23,282 bases of DNA from Sarcodiotheca gaudichaudii (GCA_032355985.1 JAUKVZ010000026.1:1-23282); one strand, 5' to 3'. Positions 6,951-14,699 are shown, counted from the first letter of the stretch. Notes: generated by a model from the letters alone, not told the origin. Made by a program: numbers and translations.

Positions 6951-8834
6951 TTATGGTTTGTACCAGATGGCTGAAGAGTAAGCGCGTTCCTGAATAGTGG
7001 CGGGGTGCCCGGTCTGTTCAACGGGAATGTTCAGTGCAAGAGCATCCAGCAAGGAATGGCGCGGCGTTGGTATTTCCAGAACACGCGCATAATAAAACGC
7101 GTTCTGTGATGCATCAAAATCAGGGTCTGACCAGACAGCGGAAAGCTCAGGCGCGCCGATGCTGTTTTCATATTGCCCAGTGGTGATGTCGACAGTATTG
7201 CCAACAGCAGGGACTTTTCCGTCCGCGCTGATCACGCGACCATCCGACCAGACGACATCATAGACCCGTTCTTGCGCCTCACCAGAAGCGTCCAGCCAGC
7301 CTTTGACAATTTGGACACGGTCTAGATTGCCGGAACGGGGATCTTTTGTTGCCCGCACAAGGAATTTTGGTGCGCCGTCTGCCGGTGCGCCGGTCAGGTC
7401 GCCTCCCATGGGCACGCCGCCGGCATACCCAATATCCGCCAGATCGTCGGCATCGGCAGCGCTTTGGTCAAAATCCCAGCCGCCGAAAAAACGCACGGCG
7501 ATACGCGGGCCTGTCGTGCCATATACTTCCCGGCGTTTGAATGCGGCAAAAATTGACTCACGTGTATTTTCTTCTGCCCAGACTGCTGCAAGGCCGGAAG
7601 CGGACATGGACCAGCCGTTCGGTCCGCTGCTATTGGCGCCGGTGCGCCATCCATTGTCTTTGCCACCAGGATTGGTATCTCGCGGAAACTTGCCCCAGAA
7701 ATTTGGTTCTTCTGCGGAAGCCAGGCCGGTATGGGCGTCCGTTGAGCCAATCACACCGAACTGAAACGGGTTCACGCCAATCTGGTTTTCAATTTCCAGG
7801 CCTGTCATCAGGCCCGAGCGGACATAGTCGCCTCGGCTCGGCGCATAATCAGGTGCGTTTTGCTGGATGTAATGCGTATAGGCTTCAAAGTCAGCAAACT
7901 CGTCATCGGGTGAAAGAGACGGGTGGGTTTCACTGTCGCCTTTGAATTGTGTGATCTCCGCAACGGGTTCCCACTCCATACGCGTCCGGGCTGTTTCTGC
8001 TGTGAATGGCTCAGATCGCAGGGATGTTTCGGAGAACATGTAGCCTTTGGAAATATTCGAATTATGGGGAATGGCAACAAATTCCGCCCCGGTACGGCTC
8101 GATGTTTCATCCAGCCATGCCCACAGATCTTCAGGGTAGGCGCTGTCTGCCGTGCTGAACGGCTGAAATTGCGCGCCCACATCTGCGTTGTTCGGTGTGA
8201 AAACCACACGGTGCATGTTGGCGCCCGCTGGAATGGAACTCCATTCCCAGCCGATAAAGCTAGTGAACTTGCCTGGTTCATTGTGGCTGTCCGTGATGCG
8301 GATGGTTTCCTGCCAGCTTGTTCGCGCCATTGGCTCAGCGCCAGGAATGCCGACTTGCAACGGAGTGGCCGCCGCCTCTTCAACCGACATCGGCTCAGGC
8401 AGGAAGGAGGCGAAGGCTGCCATTCCCTCATTGTCATCAACAACACCGCGCAGCCAGCGTTGGGCGAGCCAGGCGCGGGCCTGATCGTAGAGGCCCATAT
8501 CATCTGTCGGAATGCCCTCGTTATATACATGGCGCATCACACCCAGGTACACCGCATGATCCGCGATCACCAGAAAATCGAGTGGCGTATCTATCTGCAC
8601 GCGCGCATCGCTTCCAGGATTCACCACGGGCAGGCCCTTGGCATAGCGATAGGCGACATCCGGGTCGGCTGTGTAATTTGTGTTCAAATAGGCATCGAAT
8701 GAGTAAGACGTGTGCAGATGCGTGTCGCCCCACAGTAACTGCGTCTCAGCAGCCGATGTCGCCGTCGCACCAAAACACAAGGCAATAGCCGTTGCTGCTG
8801 CGCCAAATCTTTTCCTGAATGGTGTTGCGTGCAT
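6951..8834 (-). CDS. Secreted DUF3604 (PHP-like metal-dependent) protein
   Basis: A 627-residue protein from the ATG at 8834, chosen because GGGG lies 9 bases upstream and a standard signal peptide follows (basic MHATPFRKR, hydrophobic core, ATSAA-ET cleavage near residue 29). An in-frame ATG-like extension to 8900 would spoil it. The mature protein opens with WGDTHLHTSYSFDAY (H39, H41), the HxH metal-binding motif of PHP phosphoesterases, followed by DFLVIADHAVYLG, then WEW, IPHNSN and GVIGSTDAHTG segments that carry further metal-ligand candidates. Large DUF3604 proteins are common in marine bacteria and have no firmly assigned reaction; a periplasmic metal-dependent hydrolase is the reasonable inference. 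It lies convergent to PpiC-HupE, a neighbourhood that suggests metal loading or folding help. Confidence 0.9.
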   Translation of the reverse strand: MHATPFRKRFGAAATAIALCFGATATSAAETQLLWGDTHLHTSYSFDAYLNTNYTADPDVAYRYAKGLPVVNPGSDARVQIDTPLDFLVIADHAVYLGVMRHVYNEGIPTDDMGLYDQARAWLAQRWLRGVVDDNEGMAAFASFLPEPMSVEEAAATPLQVGIPGAEPMARTSWQETIRITDSHNEPGKFTSFIGWEWSSIPAGANMHRVVFTPNNADVGAQFQPFSTADSAYPEDLWAWLDETSSRTGAEFVAIPHNSNISKGYMFSETSLRSEPFTAETARTRMEWEPVAEITQFKGDSETHPSLSPDDEFADFEAYTHYIQQNAPDYAPSRGDYVRSGLMTGLEIENQIGVNPFQFGVIGSTDAHTGLASAEEPNFWGKFPRDTNPGGKDNGWRTGANSSGPNGWSMSASGLAAVWAEENTRESIFAAFKRREVYGTTGPRIAVRFFGGWDFDQSAADADDLADIGYAGGVPMGGDLTGAPADGAPKFLVRATKDPRSGNLDRVQIVKGWLDASGEAQERVYDVVWSDGRVISADGKVPAVGNTVDITTGQYENSIGAPELSAVWSDPDFDASQNAFYYARVLEIPTPRHSLLDALALNIPVEQTGHPATIQERAYSSAIWYKP

Positions 8835-8967
8835 GACGTGTTTCCCCTTTAAACCGTTTGGCAAATTCTGACACAGTTTCCCTGACCGCGGATGGACCAA
8901 GCGCGGTATTGTCCGTCGTTTAAGTTTCTAGTCGACCTGATAGGTGCCGCAACGTCACTTTTCGGAA

Positions 8968-8984
8968 ATTCCACATAGTGGAAT
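8968..8984. repeat. Palindrome in the DUF3604 upstream region
   Basis: ATTCCAC-ATA-GTGGAAT, perfect 7-bp arms, 134 bases upstream of the DUF3604 start and 15 bases after the TetR stop. Outer CACTT (8956-8960) and AAGTG (8985-8989) extend it imperfectly. It could be an operator for DUF3604 or a weak TetR-transcript hairpin; no T-run follows. Confidence 0.6.
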
Positions 8985-8998
8985 AAGTGCGCGAAAGG

Positions 8999-9598
8999 TT
9001 ATTTCGCCTTGAGCAGCGCCAGGATTGTCTCCACCTGCACGGCTTCAATGGCTTTTTGAGAATATTCCTGATTGTTGCGCATGCGGTTCCAGGCATCAAA
9101 TGAACCAAGCTGATCAATCGCCCGCTGAATGGGCAGGTCCACATTTTTGATTTCAGGAAGACTGTCCACCAGGTAAGTGGTTTGCAGCTCTGTAAATACC
9201 TTGTGCGCGCGTTGCAAAAATGGTGAGCGCCACTTGCGCGCAATGTTGGAGGCGACGAATGGCTGAATGCGCGCAAACAGGGCACCGCGTCGTTGCATGA
9301 GTGTGCGCACACGTGTCTCAAGATCGCCTTCAGTGGCCGCAAGATCAAATTCAGGTTGTACGATGCGCGTCTGGATCGCCTCGTTCACTTCTTCGTAAAG
9401 CTTTTCCATGTCTTCGAAATGTCGGAAGACTGTCCGCAAACCGACATTTGCTTTCTCAGCCACTTCTTCACTGGTAGGAACCAGATTGCCGCCGCCCACC
9501 AGCGCGATGAGAGCGTCCACGATCGCTGCACGGGTTTTGGTGCTGCGTTTAAGTCGCCCGTCTGTTTGGGGCGCAGATGTGATTTCTTGATGAGGCAC
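8999..9598 (-). CDS. TetR-family transcriptional regulator
   Basis: A 199-residue regulator beginning at GTG 9598, which has GGAG seven bases upstream. The open frame runs back to 9745, but that part is hydrophobic nonsense and overlaps the divergent gene and its promoter, so I reject it. Residues of about 16-65 are the TetR DNA-binding domain (RSTKTRAAIVDALIALV, then TSEEVAEKANVGLRTVFRHFEDMEKLY with the HTH at about 41-61). The remainder is an all-helical ligand and dimerisation domain. It is divergent from a DUF1330 gene and a GST, with a palindrome overlapping both predicted promoters, so autoregulation and control of those genes is likely. The effector is unknown. Confidence 0.87.
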   Translation of the reverse strand: MPHQEITSAPQTDGRLKRSTKTRAAIVDALIALVGGGNLVPTSEEVAEKANVGLRTVFRHFEDMEKLYEEVNEAIQTRIVQPEFDLAATEGDLETRVRTLMQRRGALFARIQPFVASNIARKWRSPFLQRAHKVFTELQTTYLVDSLPEIKNVDLPIQRAIDQLGSFDAWNRMRNNQEYSQKAIEAVQVETILALLKAK

Positions 9599-9643
9599 AG
9601 ACAATCTCCAGAGGCAGGCAACAAACGTACGCAACACTGGACG

Positions 9644-9672
9644 AAAGTAAATAATGACATTTATAGTGTCAA
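9644..9672. promoter_or_regulatory. Predicted TetR operator and overlapping divergent promoters
   Basis: TGACA-TTTATAG-TGTCA at 9655-9671 is an inverted repeat in the gap between the TetR and DUF1330 genes. On the leftward strand a perfect TTGACA (9672 to 9667) overlaps it, with TACTTT 17 bases downstream. On the rightward strand TATAGT (9662-9667 region) could be a -10. Regulator binding would therefore block both. Confidence 0.65.
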
Positions 9673-9713
9673 AAAAAATCTCTCCCCAGCGGCAATAAGT
9701 CAAGGAATGCAAT

Positions 9714-10127
9714 ATGAACGTCGAAAACGCAATGGGGCCGAACAAGGCTCAGATTGAAGAATGGATGAGCGACAGTGTTGAAGGGCCAATTGTCATGGTC
9801 AATCTGCTGAAGTTTCATGAAAAGGCGCAGTATGAGGACGGACGCGATGCAGACCTGAGCGGCAGGGAGGCATACCAGCGGTATGGTGTTGAGGTGGCCA
9901 AACTGGTCACGGCGCTCGGCGGAAAAATGATTTATGGCGGCGCCGTGACGATGACGCTAATTGGCGAGGTTGCTGAGGATTGGGACATGATCGCCTGTGT
10001 GGAATATCCAACGCGCAAAGCCATGATGGAGATGACCATGTCGCCGGGTTATGCGGAAATAGCCGTTCATCGCGACGCCGGTCTGGCCGGTCAGCTCAAC
10101 ATTGAAACAAAACAAGGCGGCTTCTAG
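9714..10127 (+). CDS. DUF1330 domain protein
   Basis: A 137-residue cytoplasmic protein preceded by AAGGAA at the right distance from its ATG. The core has the DUF1330 pattern: PIVMVNLLKF near residue 25, then a Gly-rich turn (GGKMIYGG), a strand (DMIACVEYPTRKAMMEM) and the helix SPGYAEIAVHRDAGLAG. It belongs to the dimeric alpha/beta-barrel (ferredoxin-like) superfamily; many members are associated with stress or catabolic operons but no reaction is established. It is the first gene of the divergent unit controlled by the TetR gene, with a GST 71 bases downstream. Confidence 0.85.
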   Translation: MNVENAMGPNKAQIEEWMSDSVEGPIVMVNLLKFHEKAQYEDGRDADLSGREAYQRYGVEVAKLVTALGGKMIYGGAVTMTLIGEVAEDWDMIACVEYPTRKAMMEMTMSPGYAEIAVHRDAGLAGQLNIETKQGGF

Positions 10128-10198
10128 CCCGTGCAATTGAGGGAGCGTAGCGGTAGGGTCCGCACAATAGGTTTCCAGGTGTTCAAAGGATAAGTACC

Positions 10199-10834
10199 AT
10201 GGCAATGACGTTTTATGATTATACGCCCGCTCCAAGTCCGCGCCGCGCGCGCATTTTCATGGCCGAAAAAGGCGTCACCGTGGAAAATATCCAGATTGAT
10301 ATGGCCAAAGCCGAACAACTCTCTGAAGAGTTCCGCAAGATCAACCCCGGCTGCACCATCCCGGTGTTGAAACTGGAAGATGGCACTATTTTCACGGAGA
10401 ATGATGGCATCGCAGCCTATCTGGAAGCTGCCTATCCTGAACCGCCGCTGCTGGGCGTCACTCCAGTTGAGAAAGGCCTTGTTGCCAATTGGCAGTCAAA
10501 GGTTTTGATGGAAGGTCTTTCCGCGGCGGCTGAAGCGCTGCGCAACACCTCAAAAGGCATGGTCAACCGTGCGACGACCGGGCCGGTCAATTATGAGCAG
10601 ATCCCAGAGCTTGGGGCACGTGGTCTGGCCCGACTGACAACTTTCATGGATACACTGAATGACCGCTTGAAAGGGCGTGAGTTTCTGGCGATCGATACAT
10701 TCAGCTATGCCGACATCACCGCCCTCGTTGTTGTCGACTTCGCAAAGTGGGTGAAAGTATCACCAACGGATGCCCATCAGGATCTTTTGCGCTGGCGCGC
10801 GGCTGTGTCTGCCCGGCCAAGCGCTTCTGCATAA
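10199..10834 (+). CDS. Glutathione S-transferase family protein
   Basis: A 211-residue cytosolic GST. The ATG at 10199 has AAAGGATAAG upstream. The N-terminal thioredoxin-like domain shows the active-site region YTPAPSPRRARIF (candidate catalytic Ser13), the cis-Pro motif CTIPVLKLEDG (Pro55) and the glutathione-binding TENDGIAAYL (Glu67). The all-helical C-terminal domain ends with the FSYADITALVVVDFAKW folding motif. It would conjugate or reduce electrophiles with glutathione. It is placed after DUF1330, so it probably belongs to the TetR-controlled unit. It converges with the alpha/beta hydrolase 16 bases downstream, with no terminator seen between them. Confidence 0.92.
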   Translation: MAMTFYDYTPAPSPRRARIFMAEKGVTVENIQIDMAKAEQLSEEFRKINPGCTIPVLKLEDGTIFTENDGIAAYLEAAYPEPPLLGVTPVEKGLVANWQSKVLMEGLSAAAEALRNTSKGMVNRATTGPVNYEQIPELGARGLARLTTFMDTLNDRLKGREFLAIDTFSYADITALVVVDFAKWVKVSPTDAHQDLLRWRAAVSARPSASA

Positions 10835-10850
10835 GTCTGATGGCGCAGGA

Positions 10851-11966
10851 TCAAGTGGTGGCGATGTTCGGGCGCTTGCGGTCAAGGAACCAGTCCATGA
10901 TCGACGGGTTCTCATCGCGCGGATAGGTATGAGAGAGGTCGGCGATCTCTCTGTAAACGATGTCCGCGCCTGCGCCGGATAACGCCCGGTGCGCCGTACG
11001 CGCAATGTCAGCTGTAAACATCCAGTCCTTTGTCCCGTGCACCAGATAGATAGGCAGGCCATCAAGCCTCTCGCGATCCACCATCTCAAGCAGGAAGGGG
11101 TGAAAGCTCGCAGACACCGGTGCCAGGTGCGTGAAAGGCGATCCCGTCATCAGACCTTGCACATAGGTGAAAGTCCCGCCGTCGCTCATGCCCGTGAGCA
11201 GCATGCGCGTCCGATCGAGCGGCCACCGTTCATCGACATGCGCCAATATGCGCTCAAGATTGGGGCTGTCTTCGTCCGGTCCCATGAGTGACCATGTCGG
11301 TCCGACGGAGGTTGGGGTGACAAGAAGCGCGCCCCGGCTGCGCGCGGTCTTGAGCCACGACCAGAGGAAATCGCGGCCATGGCCACTTCCCCCGTGCAGC
11401 GCTACGATCACAGGATATTTTCTACCGGCATCGTAATCTTCTGGCACATAAAGCGAGAAACCGCCGCGCTCGCGTTTTTCATTCCCGAAATGATGAATGC
11501 CAATGGTTTGTTGTTCTGCGCGCGGCGCTGCCAGCCTGGCCATCAGGTCCTTGTCTTCGCGTTGCGCTTCTTCCAGAAAAAACCGACTGACAGGTGGCAG
11601 TACCGCCGACACTGGGTAGAGCGCCTCCAGCGCGCGGGCATGGTGGCGAAGCCCCCTATATGTCGCCATGATCCCATTCGGGTCTTCAAGCGATGCGCGC
11701 AATTCTTCATATGCATGAGTGGTAGAGGTCACGGCGCTTAGAATTCGATCTTTGAATGCGGTGAGGTCTTCCGGCCAGGTCATGGTTTCAAAGGCGTTGA
11801 TCCCATCCTGCATGCGCGTATCAAGTGGGCCGACATGGGCGATCACCGTTTCCAGTTGAGGGGGATGCAGGTGTCGCGAGATGAAGGCAATGCCTTCCAG
11901 TGCGTGCAGCAGCGGTGGCACAAGCGCCGTGATGGCATCGGTCAGGGCATCGGTTTCGTCAGGCAT
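10851..11966 (-). CDS. Alpha/beta hydrolase (PHB-depolymerase/esterase-like) with N-terminal extension
   Basis: A 371-residue protein. Residues of about 150-360 form the catalytic domain: the strand PVIVALHGGSGHG (oxyanion HGG at 191-193), the nucleophile GMSDGG (Ser261), Asp314 in VHGTKDWMF and His346 in LSHTYPRD, a complete Ser-Asp-His triad. This resembles LpqC-like or feruloyl-esterase-like serine hydrolases. Residues 1-150 are a helical extension with no recognisable domain and no signal peptide, so it is probably cytoplasmic. Start ATG 11966 has only a weak GGA upstream. It is the last gene of the leftward MarR operon; its substrate is likely an ester of whatever the cluster degrades, an inference from context. 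Confidence 0.8.
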   Translation of the reverse strand: MPDETDALTDAITALVPPLLHALEGIAFISRHLHPPQLETVIAHVGPLDTRMQDGINAFETMTWPEDLTAFKDRILSAVTSTTHAYEELRASLEDPNGIMATYRGLRHHARALEALYPVSAVLPPVSRFFLEEAQREDKDLMARLAAPRAEQQTIGIHHFGNEKRERGGFSLYVPEDYDAGRKYPVIVALHGGSGHGRDFLWSWLKTARSRGALLVTPTSVGPTWSLMGPDEDSPNLERILAHVDERWPLDRTRMLLTGMSDGGTFTYVQGLMTGSPFTHLAPVSASFHPFLLEMVDRERLDGLPIYLVHGTKDWMFTADIARTAHRALSGAGADIVYREIADLSHTYPRDENPSIMDWFLDRKRPNIATT

Positions 11967-12008
11967 TCAACATCCAATCAGCTTGCAGCATACGCCGAAT
12001 GCGGGGGG

Positions 12009-12284
12009 TCAGTCCGAGGTGGCGCCAACGTCGAGATAGCGCGCTATTGTGCGACGGGCGAACAAGGCAAACAAGGTTGATGTGGCAAGCGCAGTCAAAA
12101 TGCCGGAATAGGCAAAAGACCCTGCGTCACCTGTCCAGTAGATCCGCAGCAGTCCATAGGCCGGATAGAGGACGAAGAAAATATAACACCCCAGCGCAAA
12201 GGCGATGCGGTTGATGATCCGGGGCGATGATTGGAATGCCCGTGGCTTGATGTTGCCGAGAGGTGGAAAAAAACTGGAGGACAT
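12009..12284 (-). CDS. Small two-helix membrane protein of unknown function
   Basis: A 91-residue protein with a good Shine-Dalgarno (GAGG, 6 bases before the ATG at 12284). It has two predicted membrane helices (about 26-46 and 58-76), each short, separated by YWTGDAGSFA, and an N-terminal Ser/Phe/Pro-rich lead. I do not recognise a family. Its start lies 8 bases after the stop of the upstream four-helix protein, and it precedes the hydrolase by 42 bases, so it is a genuine operon member rather than a stray frame. It may be a small subunit of a membrane complex with the four-helix protein; that is inference. Confidence 0.7.
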   Translation of the reverse strand: MSSSFFPPLGNIKPRAFQSSPRIINRIAFALGCYIFFVLYPAYGLLRIYWTGDAGSFAYSGILTALATSTLFALFARRTIARYLDVGATSD

Positions 12285-12292
12285 GGGCTACC

Positions 12293-12826
12293 TCAGAAGG
12301 GTTTGACGATGGCGAGGAAAAAAGTGAATGTGATCGAAACTGCGACAATCGGGGTTGAGACGACCAGAAACCACCAATGCAGATGCACAATGCGTTCATA
12401 TGTTTCGGCCTGACCGCCTTCTCGCAACATCTGTTTATTGCCACCCATATGAGCCAGATAAATATCTGTGACTTCAATCGGCAAAAACAGCATGACAACG
12501 AGCACAAGCTTCATTGCGAACCAGCCGCTGTCGGGCGTCCACCCGCCCGCCAGCATTAGCATTGAACCTGTGACAATGAGCGCCGGGAAAGCGATATGCT
12601 CCAGAATAGCGCCCTCATCGAACCGCTCCATCGCCCAATTGCGCACCCGCGCTTTTTCCGCATCGCCAGGACTGCGCTGCCAGTCCCGAAAGAGCGGTAC
12701 AAGATAATTTGTGTACCCAACTGCCGTGCTCCACGCCCAAATGGCCGCAAACACCATGTGTACAAATTTGATATAAATATAATACTCCGCAAGCTGATCG
12801 CTCGCGCTTTCCAAAAAACCTGTCAC
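12293..12826 (-). CDS. Four-helix integral membrane protein (CopD/DUF2269-like)
   Basis: A 177-residue membrane protein. The GTG at 12826 is chosen because GAGGAGGAAAGC immediately precedes it; the longer frame upstream to 13075 overlaps the MarR gene antisense-wise and lacks membrane character. Four hydrophobic segments lie at about 18-40, 74-93, 101-122 and 150-173. Histidines fall in or near each helix: H23 (KFVHMVF), H77 (EHIAF), H126 (YLAHMGG) and H148/H150 (VHLHWW). This spacing is like heme- or metal-binding four-helix proteins (cytochrome b561, CopD, HemJ families), but no exact family is assigned. It is the second gene of the MarR operon, 8 bases before the small two-helix protein. 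A redox-linked role is speculative. Confidence 0.75.
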   Translation of the reverse strand: MTGFLESASDQLAEYYIYIKFVHMVFAAIWAWSTAVGYTNYLVPLFRDWQRSPGDAEKARVRNWAMERFDEGAILEHIAFPALIVTGSMLMLAGGWTPDSGWFAMKLVLVVMLFLPIEVTDIYLAHMGGNKQMLREGGQAETYERIVHLHWWFLVVSTPIVAVSITFTFFLAIVKPF

Positions 12827-12878
12827 ACGCTTTCCTCCTCCAAAAGATAATGCGCTGAGCTGCCTAGGCGGTCTGTCT

Positions 12879-13355
12879 TTAGCTGGCCTTTGGGTGCTTG
12901 GCGAAAACCGGGGCCGGGCCCCAGTCTGCTTCCAGTACCTTTGATACAGTGTCCATGGCCTCGTCGCCGAAACGATCCGCAAGGCCGCTTTCAAGCATGC
13001 GCATAATCTCTGCGGCTTTGAGGTGCACCGGTTCACCGGCTTTTGCAAAGCGTACGATTTTGCAGCGGCCGTCATCAGGGTCAGGCGTTAGTTCGATGAG
13101 CTTTTTCTGCTCCAGATCCCGCACGGCAGAATTAATCGACTGCCGTGTAACGCCCAGGACCCGCGCAAAATCACTGGGCCGCTGCACGCCGACTGCTGTG
13201 TAAATCATCACCATGGACTCCAGTCGGCGCACACTCGGAAGCCCCAGCGCTTTCAGGTTTTCCTGCAACGCTCGGTCGAGCCACATAAAGGCTTCCAGAA
13301 AGCTGACCATAAGCCAGCCTGGCTCTTGTGTGCGTCTGTCTTTCCCTCGCGTCAT
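12879..13355 (-). CDS. MarR-family transcriptional regulator
   Basis: A 158-residue regulator from ATG 13355 (a TTG 12 bases upstream is an alternative). Residues of about 58-82 form the winged-helix HTH (QRPSDFARVLGVTRQSINSAVRDLEQKKLI), followed by the wing TPDPDDGRCKIVRF, both characteristic of MarR. The ends are the helical dimerisation segments. MarR proteins are usually relieved by a small aromatic ligand. It is transcribed leftward ahead of the two membrane proteins and hydrolase, and divergent from the CMD-VOC-HXXEE-monooxygenase run. Overlapping palindromes at 13382-13402 are candidate operators, so it likely controls both sides. Confidence 0.87.
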   Translation of the reverse strand: MTRGKDRRTQEPGWLMVSFLEAFMWLDRALQENLKALGLPSVRRLESMVMIYTAVGVQRPSDFARVLGVTRQSINSAVRDLEQKKLIELTPDPDDGRCKIVRFAKAGEPVHLKAAEIMRMLESGLADRFGDEAMDTVSKVLEADWGPAPVFAKHPKAS

Positions 13356-13371
13356 CTGTTTTCCCAATTTG

Positions 13372-13402
13372 TTGTCTTGGCTTATTCGTAAGAATAACTT
13401 AC
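13372..13402. promoter_or_regulatory. Predicted MarR operator with overlapping promoter
   Basis: TTATTC-GTAA-GAATAA (13382-13397) overlaps a second palindrome GTAAG-AATAA-CTTAC (13388-13402). A rightward promoter TTGTCT (13372-13377), 17-base spacer, TAACTT (13395-13400) runs through the palindromes. This fits repression of the divergent genes by the adjacent MarR protein. Confidence 0.65.
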
Positions 13403-13437
13403 AAATAAATCAACGAAAGAATTGCGAGGAGGGTGGC

Positions 13438-14076
13438 ATGCCAAGATTGGCTGAGGTGGCGAAAGCCGACGCGGAACCGTTTATTGACCAGATTTATCAG
13501 CTCTTGTTTGGGGATCGCGATCCGGTGGCTGAGCCTGGCACGGCAACGGGCACACCGGGCAACTGGTGGACAGTGTTTGCGCTTGTGCCGGATTGTTTCA
13601 AACACGCGGTCGAAGGTTTTCAGTTTTATAGAAGTCCAAACCGCAAACTCGATCCGAAATTGAGAGAGCTTGGGCAGACCCGCGCCGGTTGGCTCAGGCA
13701 ATCGCAGTTTGTTTTTTCCCAGCATTGTAAATCATGCCGGGATGTCGGGTTCAGCGAAGAACAGATTGAAGCGCTGCCCCATTGGCATGTAGCGGATTGT
13801 TTTTCAGAGATCGAACGCGTTGTTCTTGCGTATACAGACGAAATGGTTCTTGAAAGCGGGCGGGTATCAGATGGCACCTTTGCAGCGTTGAAAAAACATC
13901 TGAGCGATGTGGAGATCCTGGAGCTGACTTACATCACCGCAATGTATGAGATGCACGCCATCATGAGCCGGGCACTTCGGTTGGAATATGACGATGTGCC
14001 AGACCGCATCGTGGAGATACCGATGCCGGATGGTGACGGCGCGGCGGACGTCATGAACATGGTCGACACAGATTGA
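13438..14076 (+). CDS. Carboxymuconolactone decarboxylase/AhpD-like protein
   Basis: A 212-residue protein starting at ATG 13438, which follows a strong GAGGAGGG site; the longer frame from 13213 is discarded because it overlaps the MarR gene. It is all-helical with the CMD/AhpD fold. The QHCKSC segment (Cys97, Cys100, His96) is the CxxC redox pair of the AhpD group, preceded by LRELGQTRAGWL and followed by FSEEQIEALPHW, as in the family. Possible roles are peroxidatic/thiol reduction or decarboxylation of an aromatic ring-fission lactone; the CxxC favours the redox group. First gene of the rightward MarR-controlled unit, 24 bases before the VOC gene. Confidence 0.85.
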   Translation: MPRLAEVAKADAEPFIDQIYQLLFGDRDPVAEPGTATGTPGNWWTVFALVPDCFKHAVEGFQFYRSPNRKLDPKLRELGQTRAGWLRQSQFVFSQHCKSCRDVGFSEEQIEALPHWHVADCFSEIERVVLAYTDEMVLESGRVSDGTFAALKKHLSDVEILELTYITAMYEMHAIMSRALRLEYDDVPDRIVEIPMPDGDGAADVMNMVDTD

Positions 14077-14100
14077 TTTAGGTATAGGGGAGATAAGAAA

Positions 14101-14640
14101 ATGGGTTATCACCATCTGGCGCTGGCCGCTAGGGACATGAAGGCTATCCACGAGTTTTATGAGGGAACCATGGGGTTCGATCTCGTAAAGGTCGAGGTGG
14201 CGCCAGTGCCAACGGGCGGTTGGGCCAAACACTTTTTCTATCGCATGGAAGATGACAGCAAGTTCATCGCATTTTGGGAAATGCATGACGTGCCGGGAAC
14301 CGAAGACTTCGAAACCAATATATCCAAAGGTGCCGGTGTCCCTGATCAGATCAACCACATTTCATTTGATGTGCCTGATGCTGATGCTCTGGAGATGCGC
14401 AAAGAACAATGGTTGGCCGCGGGTCACGATGTGCTGGAGCTTGACCATGTATGGTGCCGTTCCATCTACACAAAAGACCCCAACGACAATTTTGTTGAGT
14501 TCTGCCTGACCACAGGGGAGTTTACGGTCTCAGATCGGGAGTTTGCGCTGGCGCAGTTGACGGCGACGGAACCGAGCTTCTCCAAGCCGCCTGTAAAGAT
14601 GGAAATTCACAAAGCAGCTGACAGAGCGGCGGCTGAATAG
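14101..14640 (+). CDS. VOC-superfamily (glyoxalase/extradiol dioxygenase-like) protein
   Basis: A 179-residue protein with GGGGAGATAAG upstream. Two beta-alpha-beta-beta-beta modules are evident. The likely metal ligands are His5 (YHHLALAARDM), Glu60 (FIAFWE), His86 (INHISFDV) and Glu133 (DNFVEFC), the arrangement of glyoxalase-I-type or type I extradiol enzymes. The WCRSIYTKDPNDNFVE loop is typical of fosfomycin-resistance/dioxygenase-like members. Substrate unknown; by its neighbours it probably acts on an aromatic or reactive carbonyl intermediate. The C-terminal 40 residues are a charged extension beyond the fold. Confidence 0.87.
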   Translation: MGYHHLALAARDMKAIHEFYEGTMGFDLVKVEVAPVPTGGWAKHFFYRMEDDSKFIAFWEMHDVPGTEDFETNISKGAGVPDQINHISFDVPDADALEMRKEQWLAAGHDVLELDHVWCRSIYTKDPNDNFVEFCLTTGEFTVSDREFALAQLTATEPSFSKPPVKMEIHKAADRAAAE

Positions 14641-14650
14641 GCAATATTGT

Positions 14651-14699
14651 CGACAACGTCGAAAAATCTCGGGCAATATCATAATCTTCGGCGTTGTCG
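14651..14699. repeat. Inverted repeat after the VOC gene, possible terminator hairpin
   Basis: CGACAACGTCGAA (14651-14663) pairs with TTCGGCGTTGTCG (14687-14699), one mismatch in 13, loop 23 bases. It follows the VOC stop by 11 bases. No T-run follows, so it may be an attenuator or mRNA-end stabiliser rather than a standard terminator. Confidence 0.6.

Noticed and set aside
9598-9745. N-terminal extension of the TetR gene.
   Set aside because: It overlaps the divergent DUF1330 gene and the promoters, has no family similarity, and GTG 9598 has a proper ribosome site.
12827-13075. Upstream extension of the four-helix membrane protein.
   Set aside because: It lies across the MarR gene and lacks membrane features; the GTG at 12826 has a strong Shine-Dalgarno.
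13213-13437. Upstream extension of the AhpD-like gene.
   Set aside because: It overlaps the MarR gene and operator; ATG 13438 with GAGGAGGG is clearly better.
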